In this document: piece after piece, positions 45,310 through 57,200 of the stretch | Layout: the number at the start of each line of letters is the position of its first letter | How positions within the stretch are numbered: the stretch's first letter is position 1 | Source: Puccinia triticina | Lineage: Eukaryota > Basidiomycota > Pucciniomycetes > Pucciniales > Pucciniaceae | Reading direction: 5' to 3' | Length of the DNA: 64,000 bases | Assembly (NCBI RefSeq): GCF_026914185.1 | Contig: NC_070563.1 | Location: forward strand, 6,407,001-6,471,000 | Program-made: the position numbers and the translations under genes | Notes under the pieces: generated by a model | What the model was told of the DNA's origin: nothing | What the model saw: the letters and a program-made list of their open reading frames with translations, nothing else | Databases searched by the model: none

Positions 45310-48230
45310 ATGTCTGCCCTCCCCCCCTACGCCATCACCAGCGACGCACTGCCCGTCAAGAACGACGGCCCCCTCGACCTCAACCACCAAGCCATCGTAA
45401 GCAGCACCACCCCAGACTCAGCCCGAAGAGAGATGCTCACCACTCCGCCAGCAGGAGGTCCCCGGCACACGCAGGCCAGGCCAGACCGGCCACTTCCGCA
45501 ACGCCGCCTTCCCCCACTTCACCACCGTCGAGACCCCCGAGAAGCGCTTCCCACGCACCTACTGTAAGCATCCCACCCTCTCTCCTCCAGCCACCCAGCC
45601 GCTGATCACCCCCGGGTCCGGCTCCAGATGAGGTCTTCAACTTCGGCCTCGGCCAGTCCTACGACAAGCCCTGTCTCGGCCACCGCCCCACCAACCCGGC
45701 CTCCGGGGAGCTCGAGCCCTTCTTCGTCTGGCAGAGCTACAAGGACATCGACCGCCGCCGGACCGACTTCGGAAGCGGCCTCCTCCGCCTCCAGGCCGAG
45801 GGCACCCTGGCCACCCCCGACCGCACCGGATGGACCGTCGGCATATGGACCCACAACCGCCCCGGTCAGTCCATCACACATCCCCCCCCCCTCACTCACT
45901 CTTATTAACTTTGAGATCACACACACACACAGAATGGCAGATCGTCGCCCACGCTTGTGCCGCCTACTCCCTCGTGATCATCTCGCTCTACGAGACCCTC
46001 GGCCCGACCGTCGTCGAGTACTGCATCAACCACTCCGACACCCGCCTCGTCGTCTCCTCCGCCGCACACATCCCCGACCTCCTCCGCAACGCCCACGCCA
46101 CCCCGTCCTTGAAAGTCATCGTCTCCGCCGACGGCTGGAAGAGCCTCCAGCCCGTCGAGCCCAAGACCGTCTCTGCGGGTGACCAGCGTCGCGCGCTCAA
46201 GAGCTGGGGCGAACAGCTCGGCATCGCCATCTACGACATCGAAGAGAGTCGGTTACACACACACACACTCTCTCTCTCTCTCTGTGTGTATGTGGACTGA
46301 AAAATATGACCCCTCTTTCAATCTACAGTCGAAGCCTTAGGCCGCGCCCATCCCACCGCCCACATCCCGCCCGCCCCATCGTCCCTGAACTCGGTCTGCT
46401 ACACCTCCGGGACGACGGGCATGCCCAAGGGCGCCGTCTTACTCCACCGGACCATTGCGGCGGCCTGTGTGTCCAACTTGCATGGCTCGGCCTGGGCGCA
46501 GGGGGACGAGGACGTGTTCCTCTCCTATCTCCCGCTCAGTCACATCTTCGAACGCTTCTTCGAGGCTATCCTTCTAGGTCAGTCGCGATCTCCTGGCACG
46601 ATCGAACGCTCGCTAAACCGCACTATCTTGTTCTTCACTGCAGCTATCGGGGCTCCGATCGGCTATTCCTGCGGCGACAACTTGCGCCTGCTCGAAGACG
46701 TCCAGCTGCTCAAGCCCACGATCTTCCTCAGGTATGCATCCCCTACCGAGCTCGTGTCCGCCCATCCTAACCCATCCATTCTTGGCAGTGTGCCGCGAGT
46801 ATTGAACCGGATCTACCAGGCCGTGCTTGCCCAACTGGACGGGCCGGGCTTCAAGGGCAGTCTGGGCCGCAAGGCGCTGCAGGTCAAGCTCCAGAACCTG
46901 AAGACCAACGGCACGAACACGCACTTCTTGTGGGACCGGTTGGTGTTCAACAAGGTCAAGCAGGCCCTCGGCGGCAGAGTCCGGATCATCGGCACCGGCT
47001 CTGCGCCGATCTCCCCGGACGTGGTCTCGTTCCTGAAGGTCGCGTTCATCACCCAGGTCTCCGAGGGATACGGCTCCGTCAGTCCTCGCCCTCCACACAC
47101 CACCACCACCACCACCCCATCCGTTTTAATCTCTCTTTCTGTGTCCACAGACCGAAAACTCGGGCACTTGTACCAAGTGCTTCGGCGAAGACATGGACCC
47201 CAACGGGACCGTTGGCCCGCCACAAGCAGGCCAGGAAATCAAACTCGTCGACGTCCCCGACATGAAAGTAGGTCTGTCCATCCCGGGGTGATCCCCCTCC
47301 CACACGCGGGGAATGCTGGGCCACAGCGCTGATCGGAGGCTCACTGCGTGTAGTACTTCTCGACCGACAAGCCGTTTCCTCGGGGCGAGATCTGTGTGCG
47401 AGGCGAGCCGTGCATCCCGGCCTATGTGAGTGTGCAGAGTGACTCGGGCAGACGTGGGTGGTGGGGAAGGGGCAGAAGACTGACAGGGCCATGTCGTCCG
47501 GGGGTGTGTGTGTGTAGTACAAAGACGAGGCGAAGACGGCGGAGCTGATCGACGCCGAGGGCTGGCAACACTCGGGCGACATCGGCCTCGTCGACGAGAA
47601 GGGCCGGTTCAAGATCATCGACCGGATCAAGAACCTGGTCAAGCTCGCCCAGGGCGAGTACGTGGCCCTGGAGAAGGTCGAAGGCGCGTACTCGGTCAAC
47701 CCGCTGATCGCGCAGATCTACCTGCATGGGGACTCGCTCAAGAGCTATCTCGTCGCCGTCATCGTCCCCGACCCGGTCGCCTTCCAAGGTCCGTCCCTCC
47801 CCCTCTCCCCCCCCTCCCCATCGGCCGTCCGTTGAGCCTTCTTGGCCGCTCCTTGCCACACAGAGTTCGCGAATAAGACCGTCGGCAAGCCCGTCGCGCT
47901 CGACGACGCCTGCCAGCTCCCCGCCGTCCGGGCCGCCGTGCTCAAGGACATGGAGAAGACGGCCGGGTCGGCTAAGCTGCTCGGCTTCGAGCGGATCAAG
48001 AACATCTTCCTGACCATGGAGCCCTTCTCGATCGAGAACGAGCTGCTCACGCCGACCTTCAAGCTCAAACGGTCCGTCTCTCCTCTCTCCGCTCGTCTGT
48101 AAAGATGGGGTGCTGACTTGTTTTGGGGGGATGCCACAGGCCCGTCGCGAAGGCTAAGTTCGCTGACGTCTGTGCCAAGCTTTACCTCGAACACGACGCC
48201 AAGGCCGGCGAGAGTAAGATGAAGCTCTGA
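45310..48230 (+). CDS. Long-chain acyl-CoA synthetase
   Basis: This enzyme activates fatty acids with ATP and CoA for beta-oxidation or lipid synthesis. About a dozen exons can be followed, starting 45310-45396, 45455-45563, 45628-45864 and 45933 onward. The AMP-binding P-loop is YTSGTTGMPKGAVLLH, followed by YLPLSHIFER. Later blocks are RIIGTGSAPISPDV, the adenylate-binding SEGYG-TEN, and GWQHSGDIGLVDEKGRFKII, then RIKNLVKLAQGEYVALEKVE, the fatty-acyl signature. The gene ends KSSKMKL-like (ESKMKL), close to but not matching the peroxisomal SKL signal, so location is open; the family includes Faa1-4 and peroxisomal Faa2. Introns contain AC and TC microsatellites (45918-45931, 46255-46290). 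The frame stays open throughout and I see no damage. Confidence 0.9.
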
Positions 48231-50107
48231 GCACGCCCCGGCCCTCCGCGGCCCTCCTGCCGCCTGACAACACACCGGCGGACATTTTCTTTTTCTCTGC
48301 ACTGCTGCGACGGACACGCGCGTTTCATCCGTGTACACGCCCCACCTTCTCTCGCTCTCTCCCAGCTGATCGTTCCTTCTCTCCCCATAGACCGGCCCTT
48401 GAAAGCCCCCCCCCTCCAAAAAAACAATCCTTCCCTTCTTTGGGTCCTGCCACCCTGCCCCATGTATGTATGCGTGTGTGTATGAATGTGTATGTATGAT
48501 CTTCCCGCGCCTTGGCCCCCCCGACGGCCTCGGGCACATTTCTCGCGTCGGCGGAGGGGCCTTGTGTGGCCCGGGTGGCGGGCCCCCCGACAGGGCTAGC
48601 TCGCCCGGCCTTGGCTGGGGGCCTTTGTGGCGTGAACAGGGGGGGGCTCGGCTTGGTTCTTGCCGCTTATTCCCCTCCTGTGCCCGCCTTTCCGCGGCTC
48701 CCTCCTCTGGGGCTTAGCGCACGCGCCGCCCGAGCCCCGCCCTCTCTCCTCCATCCAGCCCCGCCAGGCCGCCGCGCTGCGCCAAAAACACGAGCTATGG
48801 CAGCCGAGCGCGCGGCCTTTTCGGCGGCTGTGAAGCGGGATTGGCGCAGGGAGCGGGGAAACTCTTGGGCCCGGCTGGGCACCCGTGTCGAAGTCGTGTT
48901 GTTGTGTTAAGTATAAGAGTCTGGGGCAAATGTGATCTGGCAAAAAGATACACGTCGCTGATTAGCTCAGGTCCGCCCGGTATTGGTCCAACACGGTGAG
49001 GAAAAGAGTGGAGCCGGTACCGCGCGGCCTGACAGACTACATACAGCTACTGCGCATACGCAGTGACTAGTAAATGTATGACTAAACTCTATGAATAGCG
49101 TCCCGGTTATGCAGTTATAGTTAGGATTAGTTAAGTTTGTCGTCTTGGTACCCTCAGCTCCTAGCATTAAGCAGCTTGTTGGCTGAGGGTGACACCGCTG
49201 ATAAATCATGCAGCTGGAAATGCCCCTCTGGTCTGCAAAGTGTGTGATTGTGTGATTTGTTGGCCGATTTCACTCACTTCCAAAGAAGTCACATAGTTTT
49301 TATACCAGAGGGGCATTTCTGGCAACTAGGACATGAGGGTGGCACGGTTTGAAACCCATTGGGTGGGACATGCTCCTCTGGGCTGGAAAGTGCGTGATTT
49401 GTTGCCCTCTGGTACCTGACAATGTTCAGACCAGAGGGGCACATCCACTGGGTACATGAAGTTGACACAGTTCTGAGTTGAGCCACCATTCAGCTGGACA
49501 TGCCCCTCTATTCTGAAATTTATGTGATTTTTCACCATATATTATGACTTGGGTAAAATAGAGTGGAGGACTTCCCATCAACTTTGAATAAATCTGGAAT
49601 TCCAGATTTTGCAGAGGAATCTGCAATCTGGAACTCTGGATCACTTTGGGGAGCTTCAGGGACCAAGATTTCACTGCAAAATCTGAAATCTGTTGGCTCA
49701 GATCTGGATTTCCAGATTGACAGGAAGTCCTCCAGTGATAAATCAAACACTTTTTGTTTTAGACCAAAAGCCATGCCCTCAGGGCATGTGAGGATGATGA
49801 TGTAGTTTACCTGTCAAGCTACAGTTGTATGTAGAGGAAATGTAGTGATTTAAAGTTCAACAGATAATCATCAAAACTATCACATCTTCCTTCTTAACAC
49901 TTCTCCAAATGATGTAAACACTTGCAAACTCTTTCCTTGATCAAAGCTAAAATCTCAGTCCTATCCCACTTGACACAAGTCATAATACCTGTATGGTGGG
50001 TTGGATGCAAACAGTGCCAACACCTGTCAGTTGGCAAATTAAAATATGTTTTCCTCTTGAGTCCTCTTGAGTCCTCCATACTGGAATCAAATCAAAACCA
50101 GTAAAAT
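48231..50107. other. 3' flank then repeats, no recognisable gene
   Basis: 48231-48900 is GC-rich, CT-rich 3' flank of the synthetase gene. 49190-49560 contains several copies of words from the family CCAGAGGGGCAT and GTGATTTGTTG, also seen around 42340-42520. 49560-49760 is an AT-rich stretch with repeated AATCTGGA words, which form partial inverted repeats. Confidence 0.45.
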
Positions 50108-53100
50108 ATGATTTTAAATTTCCATCATCTTGCTCTATCAGCCCTCATCTATAGGGTCTTTCCGACTTCTTTGGCCCACCCAGCTTTTGATTCAACAAAA
50201 TATTCCTGGGAAATTCACATTCCTCATACCAGCAGTGATGACTTGTACCAGATGGACCATGTCAAAGCCACCAGCCAAAAGCGCTTAACACCAGGGGATC
50301 AACTTGGTGACTATAATCAATCAGACGACTCAGGTATTGGTAAAGTTTCTTAAAGAATTTTTTTGATTCTCAAAGTCAGAAATTTCAACTTCCTCCTTGT
50401 GGTTTTGAGATTACACATTACTGCCATTCTCAATGTAGCTGATCTCTCCTGGATCTCTCATTCATATAGTGCCTCCGGAAAACACTCTGCACTTGAGATC
50501 AAAAAGAAAGAAAACTGCACAAAATTGTCATCATAGAATCAGTTCTCAGACTAGGCAAGCAGATCCATTGCACCAACTATCTGAATCCCCCACAACTGCA
50601 ACATCTCCAATATCTCCTGATTCAAACTGTGAAAAAAACAACAGGGTATCTGCAACAGCACATCAAATCAACAAACTCCCAATGCTAGAGTCGGGTTCTG
50701 GGTCAGGTACAGGTAGAATGATTGAGGAAGGTCGGAGCAAAGATCAAGCCCACAAATATTGGCCATTAGAACCATCTTCTGTATTTGGGGAGCTGGAACA
50801 ATTAGACTTGACAGCATTATTTGAACAATTAGATAATCACCCAAGTTCATCTGGACAATTAAAATATCAACCCCAAAATTCACCAAGTCTTTCCTTTCCA
50901 AATGAATCCTATATGGGTGAATTCAATGAACACACTCAAGCCCGTTTTTTATCTAATCCATCAGCTGAATCACTACTGCTTGATAATTATCTAGAATTAC
51001 CCAAAGTACCTGATCCATTCATGAATAAAATGTCAGATCCATTTCCAGATGACTTGATCAATGAAATGCAAGTTTCAGACTTTAATCATCACCAATCTTT
51101 TTACCCTTTGATCCAAGGAGATTTTTTCAGCCAAGGTAAGCTTAAGAAATCTGGTACAAATTCTAAGATAGCTGCCATCCAATTCTGAAATTTTTTCTCC
51201 ACATCTTTTCTAGAACCATTGTCAGCTCTACAAGAAGATTGTGAAAAGATTTATTCTCCAGGATCTAATCTCAATATGCCAGTAAGCATGAAAAATCAGC
51301 TTGATCCTAATCATGCGCAGAATAGTCCCAAACATGAGGAGAAAAAGTATAACCAGGATGCAAGCCAAAGCAATTCTGAAACGTTTGCTCAAAAAGCTCC
51401 AGGAGCCCAGGGGAATCTCAATCACATGACAAACCAGGCCCATAAATCTATAAATAATTATCATAACAATCAGGGTCTAATTTCACAAGAGGAGGTTCAT
51501 GAAACACATGTGCCAGGAAATATGGTCACCACAGCAGTCAACAAGATCAATCAACTTGGTTCTGTGGAAAATCAGATCCAAGATGGTGTGCATAACTTTC
51601 CTCATAATCAGGAACAGGAGTACCAGCAGGCAACCCAACCATTCAACAATGATAAAATGCAAGTAAAGACACCAATTCACGAAATTCTTTTGTCATTTGA
51701 TATGAAAAAAATACCTTGGAAACCCAAAACTGGGATGAGTGATAAATTTTTATCAGGTTTTACTGAACCATTCATTGAAAGAATCAGCTCTGTAATGAGA
51801 AGAAAAATTGGAAGATACAACCTTTCAAAACAGAATGAATTACCAATAAAGGTCACCAAAGGTTTAGGGGACACATTCTATTCAATCAGGGTTGGTTCAA
51901 GGGTTCAAGATCATAATGCAGAAAAGGTTACATACATTTCTCAGCATACCACAAGACAGATTTACAGGAGATTCAATGTATTGATTGAATGGATTATATT
52001 TATAAACACATCACTATTGGTTAATCTTGCTCCTGGAGAAAGAGATTACAGAAATGAAATTCTTCATAATAGATGGATAACTCAATGGATATTCCAGGAA
52101 ACCTTTGATCCAGGGCAAGGCAGGTTTCCTCTACTTGGTACCTTTGAGAAGATGGATAATGGCATACATTTTGGTCCTTGTCAGACATTATTGCTTGAAT
52201 TCTTGTCAGGCAGTTTTGAGGTCAATCAAACAATTAATCTAGCATTAAAAATAGTTCAAATGTACTATGAAGATTTCCACCCCAATATCATGGATCTATT
52301 AAAAAATTTCATCATTGATTTGAAAAACTATGATGTGGAGAAATCATTGAGAATTTTAACATATCATTCCATTCAATCAAAGTTAAATTTAAATGAAGAT
52401 CTGGAGGTTTCTAACAAAGATCTGTCAAGAAGCTTCAAAGATATTCCATTTAAACAATTTCCAGAGACTCTGCAACCTCCAGGTTTCAGATGCAGTCTCA
52501 AAAATTTAAAGTTGGACCCAGAGGAAAAAGAAATCTGGGATGAATTTGAGCAGAATTCTTTTGGAGAATACAAGCATCTTATCCGGCATGAATATAAAAA
52601 ATTCAACAAATTTCCCATTGTAGTGCAATTTCTACAGACAAAAAAAGAAGAAGATCCATTGGTAGGAATAGTAACTGTTTTCAATAATAAAGGAGAGCGG
52701 ATTCGTAAACCAGATCTTAGTCGCAAATTGTCCACATTGATTGTCAGCCTGAAAGTTTGTCACCTACTTGTGGAAAAATATTCACAGTTGAAACATCCAG
52801 AGACCAAAGGTCAAAACCTCAACAAGCCAGAATTTTTCAAATGGATTCACAGTCTTTTGATGCCAGATTCAGATGACATAAGATTCCCAATACTTGGGAA
52901 TTTTTCAGTATCTAAAAAAATCAGGGATTTTGATAAGGATCCACTTACTGCTTCTGATTTCTCAGAGGAACAGATCCTATTAATCAATTTCTTTGCTGAG
53001 TCAGATTCATACACTAGAGCACTACACCTATCCTTATACTTGATTGGTTATTGGTATACCAATGAAGCTCATGAAACCATATTCTGTTCACTATTTCAAG

Positions 53101-53204
53101 GAAAGGACACTTATTGGGTTGAGATGATAAGTCTGCTAGAAGAATTTGTTGCTCCAGAAGGGTACTATGATTTTAAAAAGGTTGAGCATCATTTATCAAT
53201 GTGA
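50108..53204 (+). CDS. Predicted secreted protein, 960 aa, duplicated module, unknown family
   Basis: Three exons, 50108-50333, 50470-51135 and 51214-53204, both introns phase 1 with GT-AG ends, give 960 aa. The N-terminus has a hydrophobic segment after a short start (LALSALIYRVFPTSLAHPAF) that reads as a signal peptide. Residues 70-530 are polar, Asn-, Gln- and Ser-rich and probably disordered. Two related helical modules follow, about residues 545-660 and 800-925. They share a W-I motif, RFPLLGTF / RFPILGNF, then LLLEFLSGS / LLINFFAES and a hydrophobic LALKIVQMYY / LSLYLIGYWY segment. No enzyme motif or domain is recognised. AT-rich composition differs from the GC-rich genes nearby. It could belong to an expanded lineage-specific rust family and might be an effector; that is inference. 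Frames are fully open. Confidence 0.75.
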
Positions 53205-53264
53205 TGTTTACTGTTGAAGCTGTCTCATTGTAAGTCAAAATGTCATCTTCAATCATCAAATCTT

Positions 53265-53770
53265 AGAGTGTCTCCACAACAGTCTGTAAATTGGGCCTGT
53301 ATCCCACATTTACAGACCCAAACCAAAAAAAAAAAAAAACCCAACTGTGCTCTCCATTTTTCAAAAATATGTATCTATCTCTATCCAATCTCTATAAATA
53401 GAGACTCAATAGAGAATATGAATCAACATGTTTCAAAAGGAGCCCTTGGGTTCTCTATTTGGAACCCAAACACCACACCACAGCACCACACACCACTGCC
53501 CGCAATCACTTCATATAGCAACCCAAGTGGTGGATGCCGCCCAACAGCAAGTGGCTCAACCCTGTTGGGGAGTCTCTATCCTGAGAATGGAGGACTTCCA
53601 GTCGCCTAAATGGCTTGTTTTAGGGGCTTCTACTAAACCTTTTTTGCTTGTGAAAAATTGATCTCAATCAACTTTCAACAGCCAGTAAAGTTTAGCCCAT
53701 CTCTCTAGATTAAGCATTTAAGTCCTCCAATTTACAGAATTGAATTTAGAGAATCCCGTGGAGATGCTCT
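53265..53770. mobile_element. MITE-like element next to the secreted-protein gene
   Basis: The left end AGAGTGTCTCCAC (53265-53277) is nearly the reverse complement of the right end GTGGAGATGCTCT (53758-53770), 11 of 13. CTGTAAATTGG near the left end and CCAATTTACAG near the right end extend the symmetry. The 506-bp element starts 61 bp after the stop codon and could supply the gene's 3' end. Confidence 0.6.
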
Positions 53771-54239
53771 GAATTACATACACATATTATGCCAAAGCTA
53801 TGTCAGGAAACTTGATGCATCTCATTACAATGTGTACTTAATTTTTCAGTCACTTTTTGTTTTTCAAATTTTCAGGCTTACCTTTCTGTTGTGAACTGAA
53901 AAGTGCAATTCTTAATTCTTAATTTTCATTCTTGATTGTTTCAGTTGGATCAGAGGATATTTTTTGATTACATCCCATTTCAAATGGGATGTGTAGGATT
54001 GTGTTCATGTGGTCATATTTGTTGTATCAAGTCCACCCTGGTCAAGACGGGTGATCGCGCCGCGCGGCTGCCTCGCCCTTCACACGAAGCCAACCTCACG
54101 CGGTGGAGAAGCTCCAAACACCCAGCGTTCCACAGCCGGTTGGATTCACACATACATGATATAAAGTACATCTCGATTTGAAGACCATCAAAGCAAGCGA
54201 TCAACTCAGAAAAAGCGCTCCAGCAGACAGAAGTCCACT
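53771..54239. promoter_or_regulatory. Upstream region of XRN1
   Basis: AT-rich up to 54030, then moderately GC-rich leader to the ATG at 54240. No defined promoter element recognised. Confidence 0.35.
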
Positions 54240-57200
54240 ATGGGTTCGTCAAAATCTTCTCGTTTTTTTTATCCTCGTTTGATTTGCGCTCCGCTTACCA
54301 CGTCAACCATTCCGATCGCAGGTGTTTCTAAGGTTCGAAGACAATCCTCTTTCGTCACATATTTCGACCAATTGCGAAAGAAAGATCCATTGTGTATATG
54401 CACGGTTAATATGCTGATGACTATGAGCTGATCAGTTTTTTAGATGGATGAGCGAAAGATATCCCTTTGTTCTCCAACTGGTCGAAGAAAATCGTATTCC
54501 TCAATTTGGTTAGTATTCTTTTTTTTTACCCGTTAAGCTCTTCCTTTGATAGATACTGACCGATGGAATTGAATTCGTTAAATCCGTTTGTATCGTTGAC
54601 CAAACAGACAATCTCTACTTGGATATGAACGGAATTATTCATCACTGCAGTCATCCGAATGAAGGAAGTGCACATTTCAGAATGTAAGATCATCCCCTGT
54701 CATTAGCACACGTGTTTAATTCTGTCTTCCAGTTTTCCTGACGACTCTCAATGATTTGTGCTTTAATATCTCGTACATTAGAACGGAGGAAGACATTTAT
54801 TTGGCGATATTTTCGTATTTGGAGCACTTGTTTGCGCTAGCCAAACCACAGAAGGTTTTTTTCTTGGCGGTTGATGGTGTTGCACCACGAGCCAAGATGA
54901 ACCAGCAGGTTTGGATTATCCGTCTTTCTAGCACAATCTAACTGCGCACACTCGTTGAGAATATCTGATATCTTGCTTCATTATTAACCCTTTATAAAAT
55001 AGCGTTCTCGAAGGTTCAAAACGGCAAAAGAAAATCAAGAATTGATTAAGAAAGCGATCCGAAAAGGCGAAAAGCTTCCAGATACCACTGGTTTCGACAG
55101 CAACTGCATTACTCCTGGTTTGTGGCTAGACGCATTCTGATCTACGCTATATCAATAATAACATCCCGTCTCTCATGGATCAGGCACGCCGTTTATGGCT
55201 CGATTATCTGAGCAGTTGAAATACTTTATCAACAAGAAGGTATCCGAGGACTCTGCTTGGCAGTCAGTCCAGGTAATATTCAGTGGACACGATGTAAGCT
55301 TTGTCGCATATATCTGGAGGATCTTGCTTTTGTCAGACAGTAAATTACAGCTGAACCAATTCTTTTCATAATAATATTGTTGAATGATTGCAGGTACCAG
55401 GAGAAGGGGAGCATAAAATCATGGAATATATCCGACTTTCTAAAGCGCAGGAAGATTACAATCCCAACATTCGACATTGTGTCTATGGCTTAGATGCAGA
55501 TCTCATCATGTTGGGATTACTATCACATGACCCACACTTTTGTCTTCTACGAGAAGAAGTCAAGTTTTCGGCGCAGAAAAGCTCCTCAAAAGGACTCGAA
55601 AATCAGAAATTTTACCTCCTCCACATCTCTCTCGTTCGCGATTATCTAGATTGGGAATTTGCAAGTTTGCGCCAGGTCAAGACTTTAGATTATGACCTCG
55701 AACGAATCATCGACGACTTCATTCTGCTCTGTATATTTGTTGGAAACGATTTTTTACCTCACCTGCCCAATCTACACATCAACGAAGGCGCACTAGGACT
55801 GCTTTTCGATATCTACAAGAAGGTTTTACCAAAGGCGGGAGGATATTTGAACGAGTTCGGTACCCTTCACACTGAACGATTGCAGCTAGTCTTAAATGAA
55901 TTGATCTTGTATGAGCGAGAGAATTTCGAGCATATATGCGCCGACTCTAGCTGGATCGAAAGTAAACGTTCGTCTCGTAGCCAGTCGAAAAAAAAGGCAG
56001 CTAACAACCACCTAATTCTAAGTGAGAGTCAACGTACTCTGCTTTCAAAAACTGAACAATTTGTCAAATCCAATCTACACTCTCCGAACAAATACGATGC
56101 TAGCTTGGCCCTTCCAGCATGTTACCCCGCAAAAGATAGAAAGTTTCTACGGGACTTGGCTGCGGAATTGAATCTATGCATCTCTTTTGACGAGTTTAAC
56201 GAGAACGATGAGCCTCTAATCACCTTGGCTTTCGACCCGGACCAATCGCTGCCAGAAGATCCGGCTGTCAATGCCGTACAAGACATGTTGGAAGATTTCC
56301 AACTCGGTGAAACGACCAAACTTGATGCTCATTTATCCGAATCCAAGGTCGAAGAAGTCTTTAAGAAGTACAACCAAGCCGCAAATGAGCCTGAATGGAA
56401 CGAAAACGATTTTGACCAGGAACAGGAAAAGAAATTTCAAAAGGCGCTATCCGAATGGAAGTCGCAGTACTATCACGTGAGTCGATTGCCCGAAGCTGCA
56501 GTGTCACACACACACCTAACAGACGGTATATTGAGACTGAAAATTCTACTTGATCCAGGAAAAAATGAATCTTGATTTTGCTGATCCTGAGCAGCTCCAT
56601 AAGCTCGCCTACGCCTACACAGAGGGTTTACAATGGGTTCTACATTACTACTATGACGGTGTTGCTTCGTGGAGCTGGTTCTACCCATATCATTATTCTC
56701 CAATGATTTCGGGTAAGCCTTCATATGAAATTCTGAGTTTTTCTTGTTTGACACCGCTCAAGCTGCCTGCTTTTGATTTTGATAGACTTAAGCAATGTGG
56801 CGCCATACAAGTTTTCTTTTAACCTTGGTCAACCATTCAAACCTTTCGAGCAACTCATGGGTGTTCTTCCAGAATTAAGTTCCGCGCATGTTCCACCTGC
56901 ATTTCGAGTGAGTTATCGCTTCTCTAAACAAAGCCGACAATCTTTGATCTGAGCAACTGTTTTTTCTTTGTTTTGGAAACAAAATAACCATCTATCACTT
57001 TCAGGATTTGATGACAAACTCAGAATCTCCAATCATCGATCTATATCCACAAGAGTTCGAAACGGATCTCAATGGCAAGAAGCACGATTGGGAAGCAATT
57101 GTTAAAATCTCTTTCATTGATCAAGACAGACTCCTCAAGGCTATGAAAGGTTAGATAGCGGATTGTACTACATTAATCAGCCCCCTCCCTTGAAAGCGAA

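Noticed and set aside
48958..49030. tRNA gene (TAGCTCAGG box-A-like word)
   Set aside because: No matching B box, acceptor stem or anticodon loop could be formed.
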